A stretch of DNA of 50,422 nucleotides from an uncultured Sphingobacteriales bacterium (GTDB lineage: Bacteria; Bacteroidota; Bacteroidia; Chitinophagales; Chitinophagaceae), in assembly GCA_937871285.1 (NCBI GenBank), contig CALMQS010000074.1, forward strand, positions 1-50,422. The letters are read 5' to 3'. The notes under the pieces are model-generated. The model made no database searches, was not told where the DNA came from, and worked only from the letters and a program-made list of their open reading frames with translations. This document shows positions 16,377-25,012 of the stretch, one piece after another; within the stretch, counting starts at the first letter, position 1; every line of letters starts with the position of its first letter. The position numbers and the translations under genes are program-made.

Positions 16377-16511
16377 ATGATAGAACTCATCAAACGTACA
16401 AAACTGGTATATGCTGTATACAACTTCTTTCATAAGCGCGAACTGGCGCATAATGTGCCGTTGTATAAAAAATTAGGATTTATTGGCTTATTGTGCCGGC
16501 AGTCAGTCTAA
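16377..16511 (+). pseudogene. 44-codon N-terminal gene remnant
   Basis: A short frame begins MIELIKRTKLVYAVYNFF and continues through ELAHNVPLYKKLG before ending after 44 codons. The composition is that of a real bacterial protein start rather than random sequence. From memory it resembles the opening of phytanoyl-CoA dioxygenase-like proteins of Bacteroidota, which I cannot verify here. No continuation is visible in any frame of the next 400 bases, so the rest of the gene appears deleted. An intact small protein is the alternative. Confidence 0.45.
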
Positions 16512-16908
16512 AAAAACACATTTATCGGTAACTCGTATTAGTCGTATCAGCCTGCACAACCTTTACAGCAACCCAGGAATAGTATTGACCCGCGCAACCA
16601 TTAGAGGCAATTCATCGTATGCTCAAAACTAACCTCAGGAAACTTGCACACGGCAGCATTTTATTGTAACTTAAATATTCCATTCCTGTGTTATTCCTTT
16701 TCTACGAATGACATCTTACTTCCATTTGTTAACAATTAAAGCATATGTAAATGCGCATTCCAATTTTAATCCTTCCGGTATTATAAGAGGGCAGGTTCGT
16801 TAATATGATACATAAAAAGCGCTGATATATACTATACCAGCACTTTTAGAAAAAAACGTAAAGGTAAATACCTTGCTTTAGTACCTGAGCGTGTTTAATT
16901 ACATTAAC
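16512..16908. other. Gene-free spacer
   Basis: No credible coding frame, RNA gene or mobile element is seen in these 397 bases, apart from a terminator-like hairpin at 16815-16847. The region follows the truncated gene at 16377-16511 and may be decayed coding DNA from the same event. Confidence 0.5.
16815..16847 (-). terminator. Intrinsic terminator of the small membrane protein gene
   Basis: Arms 16815-16829 and 16833-16847 form a 15-bp stem with a 3-nt loop. As plus-strand RNA two pairs mismatch (C-A, A-C). As minus-strand RNA both become G-U wobbles, and the stem is followed by a run of U. The structure therefore belongs to minus-strand transcripts and ends the gene at 16909-17343. Confidence 0.65.
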
Positions 16909-17343
16909 CTATAACACGTTCCTTTCAAACTTTTTATTATGAAAAAGGAAAGGAACCAGGAAAGAAGCGCCAATTCCCATAATAATAATAACACCTAATA
17001 ACAAGCCCCTGAATTGCACGGTCATCTCATGATTTACGGAACGGTTCACTCCTTCCGCCTGCCAGGCCAAAAACACAGTAAGGAGGGAAAACAGAATGAT
17101 AAAAACCAATTCACCTTTTGCTGACGCTTTTGTAAGTGCAAAATAAATCAGTCCAATCACAATGAAGAGGATGTTCACCCCAAAAATAATAGAAGCAACA
17201 TTAATGATATCTGTTGGCATAAACCCTGTTTCGGTCCGGTAAACAAGGTTATAGGTTAAGCAAATGAAAGTGCTTATAATACCCACAAAAAGTCCGGTTA
17301 AGAAGGCTTTAGAAAACGGGGTTTGAAAATTTTCGTATTCCAT
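16909..17343 (-). CDS. Small four-helix membrane protein, unknown function
   Basis: I do not recognise the family with certainty. The 144-residue protein has four hydrophobic segments (about 12-33, 46-69, 77-95 and 111-133), a short charged loop between the third and fourth, and a basic C terminus (HNKKFERNVL). The layout resembles the small DUF4199-like integral membrane proteins of Bacteroidota. It stands alone, with a terminator downstream and a candidate promoter upstream. Confidence 0.7.
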   Translation of the reverse strand: MEYENFQTPFSKAFLTGLFVGIISTFICLTYNLVYRTETGFMPTDIINVASIIFGVNILFIVIGLIYFALTKASAKGELVFIILFSLLTVFLAWQAEGVNRSVNHEMTVQFRGLLLGVIIIMGIGASFLVPFLFHNKKFERNVL

Positions 17344-17418
17344 ATACTTTATCTTTTAAAGTGAAGAAGCGCGGTGACATGATTTAAGCAGGTAAACTGC
17401 AGAAGAAAAAGGACAACG

Positions 17419-17426
17419 CAAATTTA
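17419..17426 (-). promoter_or_regulatory. Candidate -7 element of the small membrane protein gene
   Basis: The minus strand reads TAAATTTG, an exact TAnnTTTG, about 75 bases before the start codon. The -33 side is not clear. Confidence 0.38.
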
Positions 17427-17564
17427 CAAAAAAACAGGGGTATCGTTCCTGCACATGCATCCGTGCAGGTGCTGATCAGATGGAGCAACACGCCCGAAGC
17501 CCTTAACGCAACAGGCATAACCAGCGTTGGTTAACTGTTTGTTATTAGGGACGAGCTGAGTTTC

Positions 17565-18335
17565 TTAATGATGAAACGTATAGGCGTAACCAAGTGTTAT
17601 AAACAAACCTCCTGTGCGACTTTTACCATTGGCTTTGGTATCTTTTTGAATAGTTGTTAAACCATAGGCTCCTCTTGCATCTAAGATTATTTCACCGGAA
17701 CCCCCAACCGGGTAGGCTAACCCGATTCCTCCTGTAATACCCAAATTAACCGGGTTGATATCCTTCTTGATATCGGTATCAGCCTTAAAAGACTGGGAAG
17801 GCAATGGTTGTCCCTGCATACTTAGTGGCTGGGTAGCTCCCTTATCAAAATAAAGCCGGCTATTGCCATTTGTTTTTTGAGAAGCGTTCAGTAAAATACC
17901 AATATAAGGCCCTGCATTCAGGTAATACTTTAGTGTACTGCCCCATCTGAATTTTGCCGTAACCGGAATTTCGAGATAATTTAAAACAGATTCATTTTTG
18001 AAATCCGCATACAGTATGGTGCCAGGTGGCAGCATTTGCGACAGCGCGGGAGGAATAGCCGTAACCGGCTGCATACCTTGTCTTTTTCCGCCCTGCCCGG
18101 CGTAATTAACAGCCGCTTTTACGGAGAATTGCTGCGTTATGCCTATATCGGCAAACAGTCCAAAAGTAGCTGCAAGCCTTGATGAATAATCCTTGCTGAT
18201 TTCATTGTCTCCGCTGCTTTTTAACTGGGGAATACTAATACCCCCGTTAATGCCCGCCGATATGGTTTGGGAAAATAATGAACCGGGTAAAAAAACACAA
18301 CAGCAAATAATGCATAGTGCAATATAATTTTTCAT
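17565..18335 (-). CDS. Outer membrane beta-barrel protein (PorT-like family)
   Basis: This is an exported 256-residue protein with a signal peptide (hydrophobic residues 4-20, cleavage probable after LFSQ near 23) and a mature part rich in alternating polar and hydrophobic strands. It opens with ISAGINGGISIPQL and closes with GLFITLGYAYTFHH. This is the pattern of the outer-membrane beta-barrel (OMP_b-brl_2/PorT-like) proteins common in Bacteroidota, predicted to form a small barrel. The substrate is unknown. It diverges from the OmpA/PD40 gene across about 160 bases. Confidence 0.75.
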   Translation of the reverse strand: MKNYIALCIICCCVFLPGSLFSQTISAGINGGISIPQLKSSGDNEISKDYSSRLAATFGLFADIGITQQFSVKAAVNYAGQGGKRQGMQPVTAIPPALSQMLPPGTILYADFKNESVLNYLEIPVTAKFRWGSTLKYYLNAGPYIGILLNASQKTNGNSRLYFDKGATQPLSMQGQPLPSQSFKADTDIKKDINPVNLGITGGIGLAYPVGGSGEIILDARGAYGLTTIQKDTKANGKSRTGGLFITLGYAYTFHH

Positions 18336-18468
18336 ACTGTTTCATTTAATATAGTCAAATTACCTTCTAAATTAAGAAAGAAACAACCGTACCAGAATTA
18401 ATCTTCTGCACATGAGCACCTAACCATGTGCTGCCTGGTCTAACCACATATATTATTTAGGAGAAATT

Positions 18469-18476
18469 TACGTTTT
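18469..18476 (+). promoter_or_regulatory. Possible -7 element of the OmpA/PD40 gene
   Basis: TACGTTTT matches seven of eight positions of TAnnTTTG and lies 18 bases before the GTG at 18494. It is a weak candidate. Confidence 0.28.
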
Positions 18477-18493
18477 ATGGTAAATCCGGTATC

Positions 18494-20101
18494 GTGAAAA
18501 AGACCATCTTCATTTTTATAGCGTATGCGTATATACAAACCATTGCAGCGCAAACCGCTTTCGACAGCTCTGTAGTATTAGTACCCCAGGCAGCCAACAT
18601 CATTACCGCTTCCACTATCGTTAAAATTGAAAACCTGGGCATTAATATCAATTCTGATTTGCCGGAACTAAGACCAACCATATCGGCAGATGGCAACCTG
18701 CTGTTCTTTATCTGCCAAAACCATCCGGCCAATACAAAATTCCGTTCTGTGCCCAATTCGCAGGACATATGGTATTCCAAAAGAGATAGCCTGGGCAACT
18801 GGAGTGAGGCGCGGCATATGCGTTCTCCTTTAAACAGCACACATTATAACGCCGTGTACTGGATATCGCCCGACAATAACAGGATTTTAATACGCGGCGC
18901 ATTTACCGAAGGCGCTTTTCTGGGTAAAGGTGTAAGCATGAGCCATCTGCAGGCAGACAGCACCTGGAGCCCTCCGGATATGCTGTACATTAAAAACTAT
19001 GAAAAGTATGATAAAGGACGTCAATCCGGTGCTACCATGGCCCACGACGGTCAAACACTTTTATTGTATATGACCCCGGAAAGAGGTAGTCCGGATAATG
19101 ATCTGTTCGTATGCTTTTTAACAGCCGATGGTACATGGACTGAACCCAAAACACTGGGTAAGAAAATAAATTTACCGGCATATGATGAAATGACGCCTTA
19201 CCTGGCTGCGGATGGCGTAACCTTATATTTTAGCAGTAACCGGCCGGGCGGATTGGGAGATAATGATATATGGATGACCAAAAGATTAGATAAATCATGG
19301 CAAAAGTGGAGTGAACCGGTTAACCTCGGCAGTCCGGTTAATACGGAGGATTGGGACGCATTTTTTACACTGGACGCGGGCGGTGAATACGCCTATTTAA
19401 CCACTAACCTGGATACCTATGGCGAAAGCGATATTGTGCGGGTAAAATTACTGGAGAAAGAAAAGCCTAACCCCGTGGTATTGGTGAGTGGCAATGTGTA
19501 TAATGCAAAAACCAAACAACCGCTGAGCGCTTCCCTTATATATGAAACGTTACCGGATGGAACAGAAGCTGGAAACGGTGTGTCTAATCCCTCAGACGGC
19601 GCGTTTAAAATGGTGTTACCTTATGATAAGAATTACCTCATAAGGGCAACGGCGGATAAGTTTTTTGCGCAGTCAGAAAACCTGAACTTAGACTCTTTAA
19701 CCAAAGCGGGATATAAAGAGATACATAAAGACCTCTATCTTTTTCCTATTGAAATTGGGCAGGTAGTACGGCTGAACAACGTATTCTTCGATTTTGATAA
19801 ATGGGATCTGCGCGCCGAATCCTACGTAGAATTAGACAGGGTGGTAAAGTTGCTGAAAGAGAACCCTGCCATAGAAATAGAAATGAGCGCCCATACCGAC
19901 AGTAAAGGCTCCGATGAATATAATTTTACATTAAGCGATAACAGAGCCAGGTCTGTAAGGGATTATATCCTTTCTAAAGGCATAACCGAAAGCAAGATCA
20001 TTTCGCAGGGATATGGCGAAACAAAGCCCGTGGCCACTAATGATACGGATGACGGAAGGCAATTGAACAGGAGAGTTGAATTCAAAATTCTGAAGAATTA
20101 G
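18494..20101 (+). CDS. OmpA family protein with PD40 propeller repeats
   Basis: This is an envelope protein anchored to peptidoglycan. A signal peptide (about 1-19, ending AAQ) is followed by PD40/TolB-like propeller blades (about 50-320, for example LYFSSNRPGGLGDNDIWMTKR), a carboxypeptidase-regulatory-like Ig fold (about 328-410) and an OmpA C-terminal domain (about 427-535). The OmpA domain carries FFDFDKWDLRAES and HTDSKGSDEYNFTLSDNRA. The order resembles PorE of the type IX secretion system, but PorE also has N-terminal TPRs and a lipobox; neither is present, so I do not call it PorE. The start is GTG, chosen because the signal peptide begins there (MKKTIFIFIAYAY). Confidence 0.87.
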   Translation: MKKTIFIFIAYAYIQTIAAQTAFDSSVVLVPQAANIITASTIVKIENLGININSDLPELRPTISADGNLLFFICQNHPANTKFRSVPNSQDIWYSKRDSLGNWSEARHMRSPLNSTHYNAVYWISPDNNRILIRGAFTEGAFLGKGVSMSHLQADSTWSPPDMLYIKNYEKYDKGRQSGATMAHDGQTLLLYMTPERGSPDNDLFVCFLTADGTWTEPKTLGKKINLPAYDEMTPYLAADGVTLYFSSNRPGGLGDNDIWMTKRLDKSWQKWSEPVNLGSPVNTEDWDAFFTLDAGGEYAYLTTNLDTYGESDIVRVKLLEKEKPNPVVLVSGNVYNAKTKQPLSASLIYETLPDGTEAGNGVSNPSDGAFKMVLPYDKNYLIRATADKFFAQSENLNLDSLTKAGYKEIHKDLYLFPIEIGQVVRLNNVFFDFDKWDLRAESYVELDRVVKLLKENPAIEIEMSAHTDSKGSDEYNFTLSDNRARSVRDYILSKGITESKIISQGYGETKPVATNDTDDGRQLNRRVEFKILKN

Positions 20102-20302
20102 TGTCACCTGGGAAAACTATTCCTTTGGAAAATCTGGATCCATTTTTACTTCTTCAATTTGCAGGGTATACAAAAGAAAATCATCTGTTGAGTTAATACA
20201 TTTAAAAAGAAGAACATAGGCCTGTATTCAGCCAGCCTGGACTATAAAATCAAGGCCAGGCCTAACTTACAAACATCTGCCTTTAAATAGCAGGAAATTT
20301 CG
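20102..20302. other. Spacer with an inverted repeat
   Basis: No gene is seen. TAGGCCTG (20217-20224) and CAGGCCTA (20257-20264) are perfect inverted arms with further GC-rich complementarity inside. It may serve as a weak terminator for the OmpA/PD40 gene, although no T-run follows. Confidence 0.35.
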
Positions 20303-20310
20303 TACTTTTG
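20303..20310 (+). promoter_or_regulatory. Candidate -7 element of the cold-shock gene
   Basis: TACTTTTG is an exact TAnnTTTG, with a partial -33 (TTTA at 20282-20285, spacing 17). It predicts a leader of about 75 nt before the ATG at 20398; long leaders are typical of cold-shock genes. Confidence 0.45.
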
Positions 20311-20397
20311 AAAGGACACGCGAAAGGCTTCATCACTTTTCCTGCAATCTCTTCACCTGAAAAAACAATCAGTTAAACATTAAGTAAAATTATATTT

Positions 20398-20844
20398 ATG
20401 GCAGAAACCTGGAGTAAAAAAGAAAGAGAAAAGAAAAAACAACAAAACAAGAAAGAAAAGGCTGAACGCAAACAAGAACGAAAGGAAAATTCAAAATCCG
20501 GCAAGAGTTTAGACGATATGCTGGCCTATGTAGACGAAAACGGGAACTTTTCATCCACTCCTCCGGATCCCCGGAAAAAAGTAAAGATTAACGCGGAAGA
20601 TATTGAGATTGGGGTTCCAAGGCAGGTACCTGTTGACCCGGCAGATCTTATCCGGAAAGGAATCGTTACCTTCTTTAACGAATCGAAGGGCTATGGATTT
20701 ATTAAGGACAAAGAAACACAGGAAAGTGTTTTTGTGCATATCAATTCATTGTTAGAACCGGTTAAAGAACACAGCAAAGTAACCTTTGAAGTTGAAATGG
20801 GACCTAAAGGCGCTAATGCCGTTAATGTGAAGCTTTCTACTTAA
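20398..20844 (+). CDS. Cold-shock domain protein with basic N-terminal extension
   Basis: This nucleic-acid chaperone has a C-terminal cold-shock domain (86-147) with RNP1 KGYGFI (97-102) and RNP2 VFVHI (111-115). Residues 5-35 are almost entirely Lys, Glu, Gln, Arg and Asn, a disordered or helical charged tail that would add RNA affinity. The middle (36-85) holds a conserved-looking SLDDMLAYVDENGNF segment. The total of 148 residues is twice a CspA but matches the extended Bacteroidota form. Expression is probably its own unit. It converges on the TPR gene with four bases between stop codons. Confidence 0.9.
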   Translation: MAETWSKKEREKKKQQNKKEKAERKQERKENSKSGKSLDDMLAYVDENGNFSSTPPDPRKKVKINAEDIEIGVPRQVPVDPADLIRKGIVTFFNESKGYGFIKDKETQESVFVHINSLLEPVKEHSKVTFEVEMGPKGANAVNVKLST

Positions 20845-20848
20845 TACT

Positions 20849-22594
20849 TTAAAATACAGATCCTGTAATTGGCACGCCAGTTTCTGTAAATGCCGCTGTA
20901 GCCTGCTGCCGTACTTTTTTAGCCTCCCTTTCTTTTTCCTGGTGCTGTAATGCATCTGCCAGCCCGGTAAGCGACCATCCGTTATTAGGATTTACAGTCA
21001 GATCTTCCCTGTATACTTTTTCAGCGGCTGCATATTGTTTAGCTTTTAGCAAAGCGTGTCCCAGGTACTGCCTTGCAGGATGCGGCCAATCTTTCGGCTC
21101 ATTATACAGCATACCGGTTTCCTTATTCACTGCCTCTTCCAGCAGCCTGGCTGCCTGGGCGTACTGGTTGCTTTCTTCTGCAATAACACCTTCCAATATC
21201 TTTTCGGCTACCTGCACTGCTGCAATACCAGGATTAAAAGCAGGAGGACTTTCGTGTAATAAAGCGGAAGACATACTATCGCGCATATACTGCAGTTCCA
21301 TTTTGGCCGCTTCAAGCCGTTGATTCCGGGCATAAGCCAACCCCCGCCCATAATGCCGTATAATATTCGCATATGACCGGGAATTACTGGTAGCAGGCGT
21401 TTTCAATATCTCATCCCATTTACCAAAACGGATTTGGGTAAAAAAGGGTGTCATATACACGTACTGCGCATACATGCCAAAATAGCCCCCTGCATCAAGC
21501 CATGAACTATCAAAACTATTTTTTGCATCTTCCGATATTTTCAATGCGGCTGCGTAATCACCAGCCATATTAGCACAACTTGCCTGCATATGAAGGTTAT
21601 GGACGATATAAATAAACGCATTATTAACTACAGGCGGATATTGGGCAAGATACCGGTAATATCCCTTCACCGCATTTTCATTAACCTGCACTCCCCTGCT
21701 GTAAAAACCGGAACGGATATAAATATGAGAAGGCATGTGCACCAGGTGTGCCAGGCCGGGCATCATAGCGCCCAGCCGGTTGGCAACAGCCAATCCTCTT
21801 TCAGGATGCTCCGACCCTTCAATAGCATGAATATAATAATGACTTGCTCCCGGGTGATCAGGAAATTGCTTTACCAACTGCTCCAGCACACGTACGATCT
21901 CCGGCGTCCAGGGTTTGGGTTTATACAACCGGTCATACAAATTCCAAGGATGCTGCACCATTAACGCGTCGGCATATAAAGCGGCGGCATCGCCACTCTG
22001 TGGAAAGGTTTCATGCACTTTCTTCATTGCACCGGCATACAACTGGTTTAAATATGCTCTTGTTTGTGTGGTGTCGGCAGAATACCGGGTTTGCATGGCG
22101 GTAATCAATGCTTTTTCAACAGGGGTGCAGTTACCGCATAGTTCGGCCGCCTTTTGCACTGCGGCCAACGCTTCAGGCGATGCAGCATAGCCAAAATCGT
22201 TGATATTGGGGCCATAGGCTAAAGCCTTTCCCCAGTGCCCCATAGCAAAATTCTTATCAAATTGTACAGCTTTTTCAAAAGAGGCCAGGGCTTCAATAAT
22301 GTGAAAGCCATAATACATATTGATGCCCTGCTGAAAATATATCGCGGCGCTATCATTGATTACCGTTACCGGCATACGATGTTTTCCCCAACCATCCAGC
22401 AACGGAATGATATTGGCGCTGTCATTAAAATTAATGCCGGAAAGGTTGGGGCTACAACCCAGTGCATATTGTTTTTTATAGGATTGTATAGCCTGCGGGG
22501 TTTGATAAACATAAGCAGCGCCAGGCGTTTTGAAAAGAAAAAATAACAAAGATCCGATAAAAGAGGTAAGCACGAGAATAATATAATTTCTCAT
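20849..22594 (-). CDS. Exported tetratricopeptide repeat protein
   Basis: This 581-residue protein has an N-terminal hydrophobic signal or anchor (about 3-22), followed by helical repeats. TPR-like pairs are visible around AIYFQQGINMYYGFHIIEAL with ASFEKAVQFDKNFAMGHWGK, and near the end where YAAAEKVYREDLTVNPNNGW is followed by SLTGLADALQHQEKEREAKK. The middle includes HYYIHAIEGSEHPERGLAVANRL and HLVHMPSHIYIRSG, His-rich segments of a recurring family of large TPR proteins in Bacteroidota and Proteobacteria with unknown function. It probably acts as a periplasmic scaffold. It is encoded as a single gene with no clear operon partner. Confidence 0.82.
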   Translation of the reverse strand: MRNYIILVLTSFIGSLLFFLFKTPGAAYVYQTPQAIQSYKKQYALGCSPNLSGINFNDSANIIPLLDGWGKHRMPVTVINDSAAIYFQQGINMYYGFHIIEALASFEKAVQFDKNFAMGHWGKALAYGPNINDFGYAASPEALAAVQKAAELCGNCTPVEKALITAMQTRYSADTTQTRAYLNQLYAGAMKKVHETFPQSGDAAALYADALMVQHPWNLYDRLYKPKPWTPEIVRVLEQLVKQFPDHPGASHYYIHAIEGSEHPERGLAVANRLGAMMPGLAHLVHMPSHIYIRSGFYSRGVQVNENAVKGYYRYLAQYPPVVNNAFIYIVHNLHMQASCANMAGDYAAALKISEDAKNSFDSSWLDAGGYFGMYAQYVYMTPFFTQIRFGKWDEILKTPATSNSRSYANIIRHYGRGLAYARNQRLEAAKMELQYMRDSMSSALLHESPPAFNPGIAAVQVAEKILEGVIAEESNQYAQAARLLEEAVNKETGMLYNEPKDWPHPARQYLGHALLKAKQYAAAEKVYREDLTVNPNNGWSLTGLADALQHQEKEREAKKVRQQATAAFTETGVPITGSVF

Positions 22595-22773
22595 AGCTGT
22601 AAATTTTAGTGGCTATAAGATACGAAAGTTGTTTCGGGATTTATAATAAAAGGCCCCCTTCTCTTCAGGACAGATATTTGTTTTATTATGTGCCTGCAGT
22701 GTTTCTGTTTTGCCACAGAAGTACGTAGATGCACATGGGTTATCTGTAATGCTGATAGCAGCCAATACTTCTT

Positions 22774-24051
22774 TTAAAAATCTTTAAAATTCCATGGCGC
22801 ACGGTAAGGTCTTGAGATCATCAGGTTAGCCGAATCATCATCAAACTTTTCCTTCCTGGGGTTCCACTTCAGCGGCCGTTGCAGTTCATAAGCGATGTTT
22901 ACCGCATTACACACGGTAGCTGTACGATGCCCGATCTCCACATCCGCAATAGGTTTTGTTCTTTTTTTGATGGCATTGATCCAATCCTGGTGATGGTTAT
23001 CGCTGTGGTATAGTTTCTTATCGGATGATTTAAGCTGCAAACCAACAATATGGGCAGGGTTCGAACGTAAAAACGACCTTGACACTTCTATTGTACCCTC
23101 TGTACCTATAAACTGGATGGCATTTCCCTCTCCCCATTGCTTATGATTAACCACAATTCCATTAGCATAAATAAAAGACAGGCCACTTTCTGCGCCGGGG
23201 GTTGAAGGCGGATTAAATTCCACCGGGCCCGAATGATCCATATCCAAAGCCCATTGTACAATATCAAACATATGGGCGCCCCAATCGGTAATATAACCAC
23301 CCCCAAAACCTTTGTAACCCCTCCACCAGGCCCAGGAATTATCTTCAATGGGTGGCGATAATACGGGATTGTAGCCCCGGTATAATGAAGGTCCGATCCA
23401 TGTATTCCAGTCGAGGTATTCCGGAACAGGCAGGGAAGGCAGATCGCATTCTTTTACCGGCTCACCAACCGACACATTAATTTCTTTTACCTGTCCTATA
23501 TACCCATTCTGCACCAGTTCACTTGCCTGTCTGAAATATTTCTGGGAACGCTGCATACTGCCGGTTTGTAATACCCGCCTGTATTTTCGCACCGCCTCAA
23601 CCATTGCCCTCCCCTCCGCAATAGTTAAGGCAAGCGGCTTTTCGCAATAAATATCTTTTCCTGCTTTTGCCGCGTCAATAGTTACCTGGGCATGCCAGTG
23701 GTCAGGGGTAGCTACTACTACCGCGTCAATATCTTTACGCTCCAGCAACTCCCGGTAATGGGCATACGGAGTTACATCCGCGCTTACTTTTTTTGCATTA
23801 GCGGCTTTTGCAAGGTTTACAAAATGCTCCAGCTTCTTTCTATCTACGTCACATGCCGCCAGCGTTATCGTTTCAGCAACACCCGTAATAGCATTCAATA
23901 AACCTCTTGCCTGTTTTCCATTACCAATATAACCCAGGTTAATACGGTCATTGGGCGCTACATAGCCCCTGCCACCTAATACATGCCGGGGAACAATGGT
24001 AAATGCCGCCGCGCCAAGCAAGGTGTTTTTTATAAATGTTTTTCTGTGCAT
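22774..24051 (-). CDS. Gfo/Idh/MocA family oxidoreductase, exported
   Basis: This NAD(P)-dependent dehydrogenase of the glucose-fructose oxidoreductase group has 425 residues. The Rossmann motif is GYIGNGKQARG (40-50) and the family EKP motif is CEKPLALT (136-143). HWHAQVTIDAAKAGKDIY before it and GGGYITDWGAHMFDIVQWAL in the C-terminal half are typical of the sugar or inositol-like branch. The N terminus, HRKTFIKNTLLGAAAF, looks like a Tat signal with Lys in place of the second Arg, so export in folded form with bound cofactor is likely but not certain. No carbohydrate operon surrounds it and the substrate is unknown. Confidence 0.88.
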   Translation of the reverse strand: MHRKTFIKNTLLGAAAFTIVPRHVLGGRGYVAPNDRINLGYIGNGKQARGLLNAITGVAETITLAACDVDRKKLEHFVNLAKAANAKKVSADVTPYAHYRELLERKDIDAVVVATPDHWHAQVTIDAAKAGKDIYCEKPLALTIAEGRAMVEAVRKYRRVLQTGSMQRSQKYFRQASELVQNGYIGQVKEINVSVGEPVKECDLPSLPVPEYLDWNTWIGPSLYRGYNPVLSPPIEDNSWAWWRGYKGFGGGYITDWGAHMFDIVQWALDMDHSGPVEFNPPSTPGAESGLSFIYANGIVVNHKQWGEGNAIQFIGTEGTIEVSRSFLRSNPAHIVGLQLKSSDKKLYHSDNHHQDWINAIKKRTKPIADVEIGHRTATVCNAVNIAYELQRPLKWNPRKEKFDDDSANLMISRPYRAPWNFKDF

Positions 24052-24488
24052 CTGCTTATGAGTTTAGAATTGAACCTTAAATATAAACAGAATTCATATA
24101 CTACAATGCAGTAACTCACGGTATTGGTTCCGCTCTACATAAACCGCAATCCAAAAATAGATATTGCCATTGCTGCCAGATAAAAAATAGACAGGAGGAA
24201 TTGATGATACGCCTATGGTAGTAACTTTTGAGCTGAATGCCAGCCCGGACGACCCGGTGGGGCGTGGGAAATGATTTATGGGATTGAATGCAGGCATTTA
24301 TGCAGATGAAAAAATTCGAGATTGAAAAACTGGTAAATGCATAAACTGCTATATACCTGGCGCTATCAGTGCGTAGTTCCCTGGGTGGCTAATCCCACCC
24401 AGGGAACTACGTATAAATTATTTTGCTCTGCGAAAATCAAATGCTCCTTTTCTCAAATTCCGGAAAATTCCAAACCAATTGTTTGCCT
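24052..24488. other. Gene-free spacer with a perfect palindrome
   Basis: No credible gene is seen in these 437 bases. A 67-codon minus-strand frame at 24094-24297 has no recognisable features. The notable element is the 17-bp perfect hairpin at 24372-24411. Confidence 0.5.
24372..24411. repeat. Perfect 17-bp inverted repeat
   Basis: Arms 24372-24388 and 24395-24411 pair without mismatch around a 6-nt loop. The left arm is CGTAGTTCCCTGGGTGG. It lies about 80 bases past the end of the small acidic protein gene (minus strand) and could end that transcript. The GTAG near the 5' end and the perfect symmetry also suit a REP/RAYT-type element. Only one copy is in the window. Confidence 0.75.
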
Positions 24489-24794
24489 TCAAAAATCATA
24501 ATGTCTTTCTCCTTCCGGAATTTTTTCCACTAAAAAAATATTAGCCAATATGCCGTCCAGTGCCTGGTGTAGATCTTTCTTGTCTGGAACAGCGTCAAAA
24601 AACATACCGGATAGTTCGTGTGTTTTAAGCGCTTTTATTTCTGTTATTAATTTTTTTGCTTCAATAAGGTATTCCTGCTCATTTTCACAGGAGGAAGCCA
24701 GTAAACCAAATGGCAATGAGAGGTCGTGATTAAACTTTTCGGCCTCCACTATTATTCCCTCGTACGCTTCTGAAGATAATTCATCTGTATCCAT
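24489..24794 (-). CDS. Small acidic protein, unknown function
   Basis: This 101-residue cytoplasmic protein has no signal or membrane segment. It is rich in Glu, Asp and Leu and probably all-helical (for example EYLIEAKKLITEIKAL and DLHQALDGILANIFLVEKI). It starts at an ATG. I do not recognise the family. Codon use resembles neighbouring genes and no frame disruption is seen, so I take it as real. It sits alone between the oxidoreductase and the metal-efflux operon. Confidence 0.55.
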   Translation of the reverse strand: MDTDELSSEAYEGIIVEAEKFNHDLSLPFGLLASSCENEQEYLIEAKKLITEIKALKTHELSGMFFDAVPDKKDLHQALDGILANIFLVEKIPEGERHYDF

Positions 24795-25012
24795 AATAAT
24801 TTGTATGTGCTGTTATAAAAGAAATGTGAAGTGAGATCAAAATACAGGCGGATGATTTTGAAACCTACAGCGTACCCCGAAAATCACTATCTCTTTCCGC
24901 CCTGATCCCGGGCAAACTCAAAATTCTATTTTATTAAATATCATATATAAACATGTCGAAACTCATAGCCGCAAATATCTGAAATATTAAACCGGTTTCG
25001 TAACTTGCCCCC

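Noticed and set aside
18494..20101. PorE of the type IX secretion system
   Set aside because: TPR domain and lipobox are missing, and no other por/gld genes are nearby.
24094..24297. 67-codon minus-strand reading frame
   Set aside because: No recognisable motif, signal, or gene context; composition looks random.
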